From contig NC_013131.1 in the NCBI RefSeq assembly GCF_000024025.1, forward strand, positions 8,474,229 to 8,538,228: a DNA stretch of 64,000 nt. Reading direction: 5' to 3'. The notes below the pieces were generated by a model that was not told where the DNA came from, did no database searches, and was given only the letters and a program-made list of their open reading frames with translations. The DNA is from Catenulispora acidiphila DSM 44928 (lineage in GTDB: Bacteria; Actinomycetota; Actinomycetes; Streptomycetales; Catenulisporaceae). Below, in pieces: positions 36,061 through 43,326 of the stretch. Positions within the stretch are counted from its first letter, which is position 1, and each line of letters opens with the position of its first letter. The position numbers and the translations under genes were made by a program.

Positions 36061-36369
36061 ATGTCCATCGGGACGCGGACGCTGCTCGCCCAGTTGGAAG
36101 AGGAAGCAGGCCCCGGAAGCCTGTGGCTAACAGCGTCGGATGCTGGAGGCGGAGCCGCATTGTGCTTGGTGCAAGCCGACATTCCGCCGGTGCCTATCCA
36201 GTGGTCGGGCGGTACCAATCGGCGTTGTAATTACGACCCAAGACTGTTGAAGATCGAAAATAATCTGGGCATAGTAAAGGCGGGTCAGGCGATCCGCCAG
36301 CTTACGCCGCGAGGGTTTTCATATCTCACCTCGCATCGCAGCTCAACCACGGACACCCGCCCCGCCTAA
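36061..36369 (+). CDS. Hypothetical small protein
   Basis: 102 residues from ATG 36061 (AAGG upstream). No recognised motif; the end (LTPRGFSYLTSHR) faintly resembles the wing of a winged helix. Coding bias is weak, so this may not be a real gene. An imperfect GCCCC/GGGGG hairpin follows its stop codon at about 36,384-36,401. Confidence 0.35.
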   Translation: MSIGTRTLLAQLEEEAGPGSLWLTASDAGGGAALCLVQADIPPVPIQWSGGTNRRCNYDPRLLKIENNLGIVKAGQAIRQLTPRGFSYLTSHRSSTTDTRPA

Positions 36370-36469
36370 GTGTTTTCACAAAGCCCCGAAGTGGGGGTTT
36401 CGTGTACGTTTCATTGAATACTCATCATTCATGCCTGTCAAGGTCATGAGGTGTATTCAGTGCACCCAC

Positions 36470-36507
36470 GAAAACCTCCGTTTCGGCTTCACCGAAGGGA
36501 GGTTTTC
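36470..36507 (+). promoter_or_regulatory. Terminator-like hairpin overlapping the ribosome binding site of the transfer operon
   Basis: Outer arms GAAAACCTCC (36470-36479) and GGAGGTTTTC (36498-36507), inner arms TTCGG/CCGAA with a CTTCA loop. The right arm contains the GGGAGG Shine-Dalgarno sequence of the next gene (ATG 36511) and runs into TTTTCTTT, so the structure could both terminate transcription and block translation. It looks like an attenuator for the transfer genes. Confidence 0.6.
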
Positions 36508-36510
36508 TTT

Positions 36511-36687
36511 ATGTCTCAATCACCACAAGACGTGCCTGTCCATGTGACGGCCGAAGTTCGGCCGCCGGCGCTCCGCAAGCTCGCCCGAGCCTGCATCACG
36601 CTGGCGCGGCTCCAGCTGTCAGAACCGCCGCAAGACAAGGCCGTCAAGCGGCCGTCCGTGCCCGAAGACACGGAGGCCAACAGATGA
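36511..36687 (+). CDS. Small protein leading the transfer operon
   Basis: 58 residues from ATG 36511; its Shine-Dalgarno sequence is inside the preceding hairpin. No recognised domain; the middle helix (ALRKLARACITLARLQL) is amphipathic. It overlaps the coupling ATPase gene by ATGA, so translation is coupled. It could act as a leader peptide or small regulator of transfer. Confidence 0.65.
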   Translation: MSQSPQDVPVHVTAEVRPPALRKLARACITLARLQLSEPPQDKAVKRPSVPEDTEANR

Positions 36688-38843
36688 CCGCGTGGGCGTG
36701 GTACGAGGCCTTCCCGCCGCGCGGCATGACGCTGGAAGCCTCCACGAACGTCATGCGGGCGCTCGCCGGACGGCCGCGGTTCGGATTGCTCGGGCTGGTG
36801 CCGCTGGCTGTCTTCGAGCTCTGGCTGTATCCGGAACGCGTGCGCTGGTTGGTCGGCATGGATGAGCAGATCAGTGACCGGCTACCGGGGGAACTCATGG
36901 CGCAGTGCCCGGAACTGGTACTGGTACACACCGACAATCCGAAGCGTCCGGCAGTCGTTGCCGGCCGTGAGGTTCGCTTCAAGAGCCTGGCGTATCCCAT
37001 TCGCGGTGACGTCGCCGAAGGAGTCACCGCGGCGCTGCTGCGTATCCGTCAGGGACTGCGCCCTGGTGAAGCCGTCGCACTCCAGTTCGTCATCGGGCCC
37101 GGGCAGTTCTTTGCGGTTTTGCCACAGCGGCGGACGCCGTTGGATGTCCTGGGCTTTACCAGCCCACCGGAGCCAGACAGCAACGACCGTCGAGCATTCA
37201 AGCGCAAGGTTTCCGAGCCCTTGTTCGCCATCCGCGGCCGAACGGGGGCGGTAGCAAAGGACCCTCGTCGCGCCGCTGGGCTGACCCGACCGGTGTTCTC
37301 GGCCCTGGCTTTGGCCAACGACCGGCACGGCCGCGTCCAGGTCTCGGCGCAGTCTTCGCGGGTAGCGCATCAGCTCATGGCGGTCATGGGTAGGGCTCGA
37401 ACTTGGTCGAGCATCGTGAATGCCGGCGAACTGGCGACCGTAATCGGCTGGAATATCGCTGAAATGGACGTGCCGGGCAGCGGCAACGGCTTCGCGCCGC
37501 CACCTCCCGAACTTCTGGACACCGGGGACAACACCAGCCGTCCGGTGGGTCGGAGCCAGCACCCAGCTACCCCAAACCGGCCAGTGCATCTACCGCTGCG
37601 CTCGTATGCGGCACACTGCCACGTCATTGCTCCGACCAACGCGGGCAAGTCAACGATGCTCGCCCACTGGGCAGTTGCCGAAGCGGAAGCTGGCCGCTCA
37701 CTGGTGGTCATCGAGCCCAAAGGCGATCTGGTAGACGACATTCTCAGCCTGTTGCCGGAGGAGCGGCGAGACGATGTGGTCATCATCGACCCGGGAGCAG
37801 ACGCTCACCTGCCGGTGATCTCCTTCAACCCCTTGCAGGGGGCGGTCAGTGATGCCGAACGCCGCGCCGATTCACTGCTCGGGCTGTTTAAGGAGCTGTT
37901 CGGGGCAAACATCGGGCCCCGGAGCAGTGACGTGCTGTTGCACGCACTCATCGCACTGTCTAGATCGGCAGACGGAACCTTGACCGACGTCATGCCCTTC
38001 CTGAGCGACGAGCGCTTCCGGCGCTCAGTGCTTGCTCACGTCAGCGATCCGCTGACCTTGGCGCCGTGGGCGGCCTGGTTCGACACTCTCAGCGTCGGTG
38101 AGCTCGGCCAAGTGGTCGCGCCGATCGGGAACAAGCTACGGATCATCAGCGCCCGGCCGAGTATCCGTCGACTGCTCGGCCAGCCAGACCCCGCGTTTCG
38201 ACTGGAGTCGATCTTCGAGTGCCCGACGATCGTGCTCGTCAACCTCAACGCCGGAGCTATTGGAGCCGAGGGCTCGAAGATCATCGGGACATTGCTGCTA
38301 CATCAACTGTGGGACGCTATCCAGCGCCAGACCACCAAGCCCCCGAAGCAGCGTCGGGCGGTGCCAATCTTCGTCGATGAGTTCCAGGGCTACACGTCAG
38401 GCCTCGACTTCGCTGATGTGCTGGCCAGAGCCCGCGGGGCAGGGGCACCATTCACTGTGGCGCATCAACACCTTGACCAGTTGAGCCCAACTCTCAAATC
38501 CGCGGTGCTGGCGAATGCACGCTCACGCGTTGTGTTCCGGCCGGCTGAGGGCGACAGCGCCGCCCTGGCGACCGTCCTCGGCAAGCCGGTGACTGCTGAC
38601 GACTTGGCGCGGCTCCCGGCGTTCCATGCGCTGGTGCGTGTCCCGCTCGGTGGCACTCCGTCACCGGCGTTCGAGGTGGCCACACTGCCACTGCCGAAGT
38701 CCACCACCGACCCGAGGCGACTCCGGCGCCAGTCTGCCGAGCGCTACGGCACCGATCCGAAAGCTATCGACGACGCCATCTTGCACCGCTGGCGGGGCGA
38801 TGAGCCGGATGAACCAGTCGGAGCGCGGAGGAAGCAGCCATGA
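36684..38843 (+). CDS. VirD4/TraG-like coupling ATPase
   Basis: 719 residues. One N-terminal hydrophobic stretch (about 35-48). Walker A is APTNAGKST with Lys322, Walker B is PIFVDEFQGY with Asp565-Glu566, and a C-terminal TraG/TraM-like region (FTVAHQHLDQLSP, ARSRVVFRPAEGDS) completes the type IV coupling protein family. It would bring DNA to a conjugation machinery; no relaxase or channel genes are seen nearby, so the element may be mobilised in trans or use single-protein transfer. It overlaps genes on both sides by 4 bp (operon of four genes: small protein, ATPase, replication-relaxation, methyltransferase). Confidence 0.9.
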   Translation: MTAWAWYEAFPPRGMTLEASTNVMRALAGRPRFGLLGLVPLAVFELWLYPERVRWLVGMDEQISDRLPGELMAQCPELVLVHTDNPKRPAVVAGREVRFKSLAYPIRGDVAEGVTAALLRIRQGLRPGEAVALQFVIGPGQFFAVLPQRRTPLDVLGFTSPPEPDSNDRRAFKRKVSEPLFAIRGRTGAVAKDPRRAAGLTRPVFSALALANDRHGRVQVSAQSSRVAHQLMAVMGRARTWSSIVNAGELATVIGWNIAEMDVPGSGNGFAPPPPELLDTGDNTSRPVGRSQHPATPNRPVHLPLRSYAAHCHVIAPTNAGKSTMLAHWAVAEAEAGRSLVVIEPKGDLVDDILSLLPEERRDDVVIIDPGADAHLPVISFNPLQGAVSDAERRADSLLGLFKELFGANIGPRSSDVLLHALIALSRSADGTLTDVMPFLSDERFRRSVLAHVSDPLTLAPWAAWFDTLSVGELGQVVAPIGNKLRIISARPSIRRLLGQPDPAFRLESIFECPTIVLVNLNAGAIGAEGSKIIGTLLLHQLWDAIQRQTTKPPKQRRAVPIFVDEFQGYTSGLDFADVLARARGAGAPFTVAHQHLDQLSPTLKSAVLANARSRVVFRPAEGDSAALATVLGKPVTADDLARLPAFHALVRVPLGGTPSPAFEVATLPLPKSTTDPRRLRRQSAERYGTDPKAIDDAILHRWRGDEPDEPVGARRKQP

Positions 38844-39781
38844 CTGCTGACCTCACACCTACCGATCGGCCTACCGGCCGGGCTGAGTGGGCAACCACCC
38901 GACCAGCGGACACGGGAGGTAGACACCGCCGAAACTCCTCCATGAGTGGAGGCGTCACATCGTCCCGGCGGGCACCGGCGGAACGTCTGGCGGATCGCCT
39001 CGGCCCCCGGGACCTTGCAGTGCTGGCTTCGCTCAACGAGTTCCGTTTGCTCTCGGGCAGCCAGCTCCGACGCCTGCATTGTCCTGGTGGCGAGATCTCC
39101 ACCCAAGCTCGTAAAACTAGGGCGATCATGCGGCGGCTGACAGAACTCGGCGTCGTCGCCCGCGCTGAGCGGGGGGTCGGCGGCATTCGCTCGGGAAGCG
39201 AAGGCTACGTTTTCGGCCTCTCCGGCCTCGGTCATGCCGTCCTCGATCGCGATCAGCCTGGCGCGCGGCGGCATCGCAGCGCGATCGAGTCGAAGTCGAC
39301 CTTCACGGCACACATCCTCGCTTGTTCTGAGCTCATGTGTCAGCTCGTCGAGCACTCCCGCGCCGGCGGTTGCACTATCGAGGAGCTACGCGCTGAACCT
39401 GGTTGTTGGCGCTGGTTCAGCAGCCAGAGCGGCGGACGCCGGCCGCTCAAACCAGACGCCTACGTCCGACTCACTGTCGACGATTTCGATCTTGCGGCAT
39501 TCATCGAGATCGACCTGGCCACCGAGAGCCTGCCGACGATCGCGAGCAAGTGCGCGGTCTACCTTGACTACTGGCGTTCTGGAGCCGAGCAACGCGTCGC
39601 CGGCTTCTTCCCGCGCGTCTGGTGGCTGGTGCCGCACCCCGATCGGGCTGGCGCCATCTCCCGAACCATCCAGCGGCTAGCCCCGGCCGAACAACGTCTC
39701 TTCGCTGTGGCGCTCATCGAGGACGCCGTGGCCGCACTCACTACAACCCCTCACACCGACACCAAAGGAGGTGCCCAATGA
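38840..39781 (+). CDS. Replication-relaxation family protein
   Basis: 313 residues. After a basic, disordered 40-residue start, a winged-helix region (LGPRDLAVLASLNEFRLLSGSQLRRLHCPG) and the segment LKPDAYVRLTVDDFDLAAFIEIDLATESLPTIASKCAVYLDYWRSG are typical of the family PF13814, linked to plasmid replication and mobilisation in actinobacteria. The acidic D-A-Y / E-I-D pattern resembles a nuclease core (inference). Overlaps the coupling ATPase gene (ATGA) and the methyltransferase gene. Confidence 0.85.
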   Translation: MTADLTPTDRPTGRAEWATTRPADTGGRHRRNSSMSGGVTSSRRAPAERLADRLGPRDLAVLASLNEFRLLSGSQLRRLHCPGGEISTQARKTRAIMRRLTELGVVARAERGVGGIRSGSEGYVFGLSGLGHAVLDRDQPGARRHRSAIESKSTFTAHILACSELMCQLVEHSRAGGCTIEELRAEPGCWRWFSSQSGGRRPLKPDAYVRLTVDDFDLAAFIEIDLATESLPTIASKCAVYLDYWRSGAEQRVAGFFPRVWWLVPHPDRAGAISRTIQRLAPAEQRLFAVALIEDAVAALTTTPHTDTKGGAQ

Positions 39782-40815
39782 ACCAGATCACGCCCACGAA
39801 CCGTAACCGCATCCTCGTCGGGGACGTCCGTGCCCGGCTGTCGGAACTTCCGGACGCCGCCGTCCACTGCGTCATTACCAGCCCGCCGTACTGGTCGCTG
39901 CGCGACTACGGCCACCCCGACCAGATCGGGGCCGAGCCGACCGTCCAAGCCTGGGCGGAAACCATCGCCGCTGTCTGCGGCGACCTCGGCCGCGTACTGC
40001 GGCCGGACGGCGTGCTCTGGCTCAACCTCGGCGACGGCTACAGCCGTCACATCCGCGAAGGTGCCGCAAAGAAGTGCCTGCTGCTCGGACCCGAGCGAGT
40101 CGCCCTGAAGATGACACAGTCCGGCTGGCTGCTGCGGAATAAGGTGATTTGGGCCAAACGTAACCCGATGCCAGCCAACGTCCGCGACCGGCTGAGCACC
40201 AGCCACGAATACCTGTACTGCTTCACCCGCTCGCCGCAGTACTACTTCGACCTGGACGCCATCCGCGAGCCAGCCGTGACGGCCAACAAGCAGCAACGGG
40301 CGGGCAACCGCGCCACCTACCCGCCCAGGACGGCCGTGCCGTCTCTCAACGGTGGCAGTACCTCCCGCGTCGACCTCAACCACGGTCTCAGCGCCATGAA
40401 GGCTCGTGGCGTCCAATCCCATCCGCTCGGCAAGAACCCGGGCGATGTGTGGTCCATCTCCACTGCCAGCTACCACGGCGCCCACTTCGCGACGTTCCCG
40501 GTCGAGCTCGTGCGGCGTCCATTGCTGGCCACCTGCCCTGAGCGAACCTGCGCGGCCTGCGGTACTCCCTGGGCCCGAACGTTGCTTGGTACCGGCCACC
40601 GACGAGCTTCGAGTGGACCACTACGCCAAGCGTGCCTGTGTCAGGCCGGCTGGCAACCGGGGCTTGTCCTCGATCCGTTCATCGGGGCGGGCACAGTCGG
40701 CGTCGCCGCAGAACGCTTCGGCCGCGACTGGTTGGGCATTGAGCTCAATCCTGACTTCGCGGCTCTGGCCACCGCCCGGATCGCCGAGGCCCGAGCGGCC
40801 AAGACAAACCGCTAG
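39778..40815 (+). CDS. Beta-class site-specific DNA methyltransferase
   Basis: 345 residues of the N6/N4 methyltransferase family PF01555. The catalytic motif TSPPYW is at residues 34-39 (Ser-Pro-Pro-Tyr, often N4-cytosine) and the AdoMet motif DPFIGAGTVGVAA near 299, in the permuted beta order. A Cys-rich insert (CPERTCAACG then CLCQAG, about 255-292) resembles a zinc ribbon and occurs in actinophage and plasmid orphans. AAAGGAGG ribosome binding site; ATG 39778 overlaps the preceding gene. No restriction partner is adjacent. Last gene of the transfer operon; a hairpin follows. Confidence 0.9.
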   Translation: MNQITPTNRNRILVGDVRARLSELPDAAVHCVITSPPYWSLRDYGHPDQIGAEPTVQAWAETIAAVCGDLGRVLRPDGVLWLNLGDGYSRHIREGAAKKCLLLGPERVALKMTQSGWLLRNKVIWAKRNPMPANVRDRLSTSHEYLYCFTRSPQYYFDLDAIREPAVTANKQQRAGNRATYPPRTAVPSLNGGSTSRVDLNHGLSAMKARGVQSHPLGKNPGDVWSISTASYHGAHFATFPVELVRRPLLATCPERTCAACGTPWARTLLGTGHRRASSGPLRQACLCQAGWQPGLVLDPFIGAGTVGVAAERFGRDWLGIELNPDFAALATARIAEARAAKTNR

Positions 40816-40827
40816 TCCGCTCTCCGG

Positions 40828-40864
40828 GCACAGCGGTGCTGGAAAAACCACAGCACCGCTGTGC
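40828..40864 (+). terminator. Terminator of the transfer operon
   Basis: Perfect 14-bp arms 40828-40841 and 40851-40864 with a 9-nt A-rich loop, 12 bp after the methyltransferase stop codon. The outer arm sequence GCACAGC/GCTGTGC recurs in the palindrome at 42485-42518. Confidence 0.75.
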
Positions 40865-40991
40865 TTCCTCACGTCACCGAAGATGGTGGACGTCCAAACA
40901 CGTCGAAAAGTAAATAAGGTCATCCTGTCCTTTCTTGGCACCGTATCTATGGGCTGAGAAAATAGCTATACAACGAAAGGAGACAAAAGAT

Positions 40992-41396
40992 ATGACACAA
41001 GAAGAAACGGAAATCGGTCGCCCACCTGAGACGAGCGCAGTTCGCGCCGTGATGTACTTGCGGGTTGCCAGCCCACGGCCGGACGACAGCCAAGCGGCTG
41101 CCCACCAGCGAGCGGCTTGTCTGCACGTTGCCGAACGCCGTGGGCTGTCCATCGCCCGGGAATACCTCGATCTCGGAACGCCAGGTCGGTTTGACCGTCA
41201 ATCGGCGCTTCAGCACCTGCTATCCGAGCTGGCGGAAAAGTGCGAAGCGGAAACCGTCGTGGTGTCCGACAAAGCTCGGTTGAGTCGATCTCTGCCGGAG
41301 CTCATGACCACCGTGCAGCGTATCCGTGGCTGCGGGGCAATCGTCGTGACCGCCGACAACCTTGAACAGATTTATGAAGGGAGGAACGAAGCATGA
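40992..41396 (+). CDS. Resolvase-like protein lacking the catalytic serine
   Basis: 134 residues from ATG 40992 (AAGGAGA upstream). It matches only the N-terminal domain of serine recombinases: MYLRVASPRPDDSQAAAHQRAACLHVAERR and VVVSDKARLSRSLPEL. Where active enzymes read Y-x-R-V-S, this reads Y-L-R-V-A, so Ala26 replaces the nucleophile (Ser27 follows). No zinc or DNA-binding domain is present. Its stop codon overlaps the integrase start (ATGA), implying equimolar, coupled synthesis. A role as an integrase partner, decoy or directionality factor is conjecture. Confidence 0.82.
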   Translation: MTQEETEIGRPPETSAVRAVMYLRVASPRPDDSQAAAHQRAACLHVAERRGLSIAREYLDLGTPGRFDRQSALQHLLSELAEKCEAETVVVSDKARLSRSLPELMTTVQRIRGCGAIVVTADNLEQIYEGRNEA

Positions 41397-43237
41397 ACAC
41401 GCACGACCATACACAGGAGGCAACACCGAGGCGGAACGCTCTCGAAGCAGCCAAAGCCCGGGGACACCGCAAGGCACGGAATAGTCAGACGGCCGCCAAA
41501 CCCCGTGACGTGCTCATCGGGATGTTGTACGCCCGCGTCAGCACCAAGGAGCAGGCTCGGAGTGGCGGTGGTGCTCTGGGCTACTCGCTTCCCGTACAGA
41601 TCGACGCCTGCCGCCTCAAGGCCGCCCAGCTGGGTGCGGTCATCGCCCCAGAGCACGAGTACATCGACGCCGGGGAGTCCGCCAAGACCGCCGACCGCGA
41701 CGAACTGCAACGGTTGCTTCAAGACATCAAGACGGTACGGCCGGACTTCGTGATCGTCCACAAGATCGACCGCCTGGCACGCAATCGCGCCGATGACATC
41801 GCGATCAATCTCATGCTGAAGAAGTACGGCGTGACCTTGGTGTCCTGCACCGAGAACATCGACGACACCCCGAGCGGCCGGCTGCTCTACGGGCTCATGG
41901 CCGAGATCGCGCAGTTCTACTCGGGCAACCTCGCCCAGGAAGTCATGAAGGGTCTGGTACGCAAGGCCGAGGAGGGCGGCACCCCGTTCCGGGCTCCGCT
42001 GGGCTACATCAACCGCAAGGAGACCCAGGGCAGCGTTGAAACCTCGTGGGTGGAGCTCGACCCGGAGCGAGCCGAGCTCGTCCGGTGGTGCTTCGAGGCC
42101 TACGCCAGCGGCGAGTGGAGCGGGATCGCCCTCACACTCGCTACTGAAGCCAAAGGCCTGACGACACGGCCGAGGGGCAGCAAGTCCACCCAGCCGCTCT
42201 CCTTGACCGGGATGTATCACCTGCTCCAGAACCCCTACTACATGGGGGTTGTGTCATATCGGGGCATCCACTACGAGGGCAAGCATTCGCCCCTCGTTGA
42301 GCCGGAGGTCTGGCTGGCAGTGCAAGACCTGCTTGCCTCCAACGCCCACCGTGGCGAGAAAGACCGCGTGCACCGGCACTACCTGCGGGGCACGATCTAC
42401 TGCTCGATCTGCGGTGGTCGGCTCATCTACTCCGAGAACACCGGGAACGGCGGGACGTACCAGTACTACCTGTGCCTGAAGAAGGCACAGCAGGGCGGTT
42501 GCAACCGCCCTGCTGTGCGCCTGGAGCGCATCGAGGACGGCATTGACGACTTCTACCGCTCGTTTCGTCTGCCAGAACACCAAACCGAGGCCATCCGGCA
42601 AACAGTGCGAGCTGAGCTGGTCGGCCAACAGAACGAAGCCCGCGCTGACCTCAAGCGCGCCAAGAACAGGCGCGAAGCCGCCCAGGACCAACGTCAGAAG
42701 CTGCTCCAAGCCCACTACGCCGGAGCTATCCCCAGCGACCTCCTGTCCGCTGAAATGAACCGGCTCACCCGGGAACTGGCTGAGGCTGACGTCGGGATCA
42801 AGGAGGCCAAGGCCAGCAACAGCGACGTCGAAGCCACGCTCGACGCTGCGCTAAAGGCTGCAAGCCACTGCGAGCAGGCCTACCTGCGCGCCCCTGGCCA
42901 CGTGCGGCGGCAGATCAACCAGGGGTTCTTCGAGAAGCTGCTCATCGGGGAGGACGGGTCGGTCGAGCGGGTCGAGTTCACGGAGCCGTACCAGCCGATC
43001 TTGGGCAAAGGCCAGGCCAGCCTGTCCTTTGCCTTCGACCATGTTCTGGACGAGACGAACTACCGTCAGAACGTCGGAAGTTCCAAAAAGAACACCAGCG
43101 ACCGGGTTCCCCCGGTCGCTGGTGTGAATGTGACCTATATGGTCGGGATGACAGGATTTGAACCTGCGACATCGTGCCCCCAAAGCACGCGCGCTACCAA
43201 GCTGCGCCACATCCCGGTTCTCGCGACAGCAGGTTAG
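41393..43237 (+). CDS. Large serine integrase; frame runs through tRNA-Pro
   Basis: 614-residue frame. The catalytic domain (about 40-190) has Ser50 in YARVSTKEQ and the conserved HKIDRLARNRAD; the recombinase domain (about 210-310) includes GYINRKE; a zinc ribbon has Cys337, Cys340, Cys361 and Cys370; a coiled coil follows (about 395-480). It inserts and, with a directionality factor, excises the element. The family-like sequence ends near residue 565. The last 50 residues are read from the tRNA-Pro terminator and the antisense of tRNA-Pro (MVGMTGFEPATSCPQ), that is, from chromosomal DNA. In the excised circle the C-terminal tail would differ. Confidence 0.92.
   Translation: MNTHDHTQEATPRRNALEAAKARGHRKARNSQTAAKPRDVLIGMLYARVSTKEQARSGGGALGYSLPVQIDACRLKAAQLGAVIAPEHEYIDAGESAKTADRDELQRLLQDIKTVRPDFVIVHKIDRLARNRADDIAINLMLKKYGVTLVSCTENIDDTPSGRLLYGLMAEIAQFYSGNLAQEVMKGLVRKAEEGGTPFRAPLGYINRKETQGSVETSWVELDPERAELVRWCFEAYASGEWSGIALTLATEAKGLTTRPRGSKSTQPLSLTGMYHLLQNPYYMGVVSYRGIHYEGKHSPLVEPEVWLAVQDLLASNAHRGEKDRVHRHYLRGTIYCSICGGRLIYSENTGNGGTYQYYLCLKKAQQGGCNRPAVRLERIEDGIDDFYRSFRLPEHQTEAIRQTVRAELVGQQNEARADLKRAKNRREAAQDQRQKLLQAHYAGAIPSDLLSAEMNRLTRELAEADVGIKEAKASNSDVEATLDAALKAASHCEQAYLRAPGHVRRQINQGFFEKLLIGEDGSVERVEFTEPYQPILGKGQASLSFAFDHVLDETNYRQNVGSSKKNTSDRVPPVAGVNVTYMVGMTGFEPATSCPQSTRATKLRHIPVLATAG
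42485..42518. repeat. 34-bp perfect palindrome inside the integrase gene
   Basis: Arms 42485-42501 and 42502-42518 are exact reverse complements without a loop (outer GCACAGC, centre GGTTG/CAACC). It lies in the codons for the zinc ribbon around Cys370. By chance a 17-bp arm is very unlikely. It could form a cruciform or an mRNA hairpin, or be a protein-binding site. Confidence 0.9.
43080..43094 (+). repeat. Right copy of a 15-bp direct repeat, candidate attachment core
   Basis: GTTCCAAAAAGAACA, identical to 14945-14959, directly beside the tRNA-Pro terminator, exactly where the integrase-like coding sequence gives way to chromosomal sequence. Serine integrases need only a 2-bp core, so a 15-bp repeat is not required, but its position fits an attachment-site end. 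Confidence 0.5.
43092..43125 (-). terminator. Rho-independent terminator of tRNA-Pro
   Basis: Perfect 15-bp arms 43092-43106 and 43111-43125 with a 4-nt loop. On the minus strand it is followed by TTCTTTTT and lies 15 bp past the tRNA 3' end. The integrase frame crosses it in the opposite direction. Confidence 0.9.
43140..43216 (-). tRNA. tRNA-Pro (anticodon TGG)
   Basis: Minus-strand cloverleaf: acceptor CGGGATG pairs with CATCCCG, D arm with GCGC...GCGC, anticodon loop CTTTGGGGG giving anticodon TGG, T arm GCAGGTTCAAATCCTGT, and an encoded CCA at 43140-43142. It is intact and marks the chromosomal side of the element's right end. Confidence 0.97.
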
Positions 43238-43326
43238 CACTGAGGCAGGGGTTCAGTCCTGACGCTTTCGGCCTCGAGCAGCAGGCGGGGACCGGGTCAG
43301 CGGTCCCCGTGCGCGGTGCGTGCTGC

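Larger units (their letters stand above)
13763..43091. mobile_element. Integrated conjugative/mobilisable element next to tRNA-Pro
   Basis: A block of about 29 kb interrupts the conserved actinobacterial order rpiB-nei / DsbA-like-pepN. It has lower GC than the flanks, many unknown genes, several defence-like modules, a coupling ATPase, a replication-relaxation protein and, at its right edge beside tRNA-Pro, a large serine integrase. The right border lies between the integrase body and the tRNA-Pro terminator (about 43,070-43,095). The left border is not resolved: anything from 13,763 to about 14,480 fits gene content, and one 15-bp repeat suggests 14,945 instead. No relaxase or type IV channel genes are visible. 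Confidence 0.8.
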
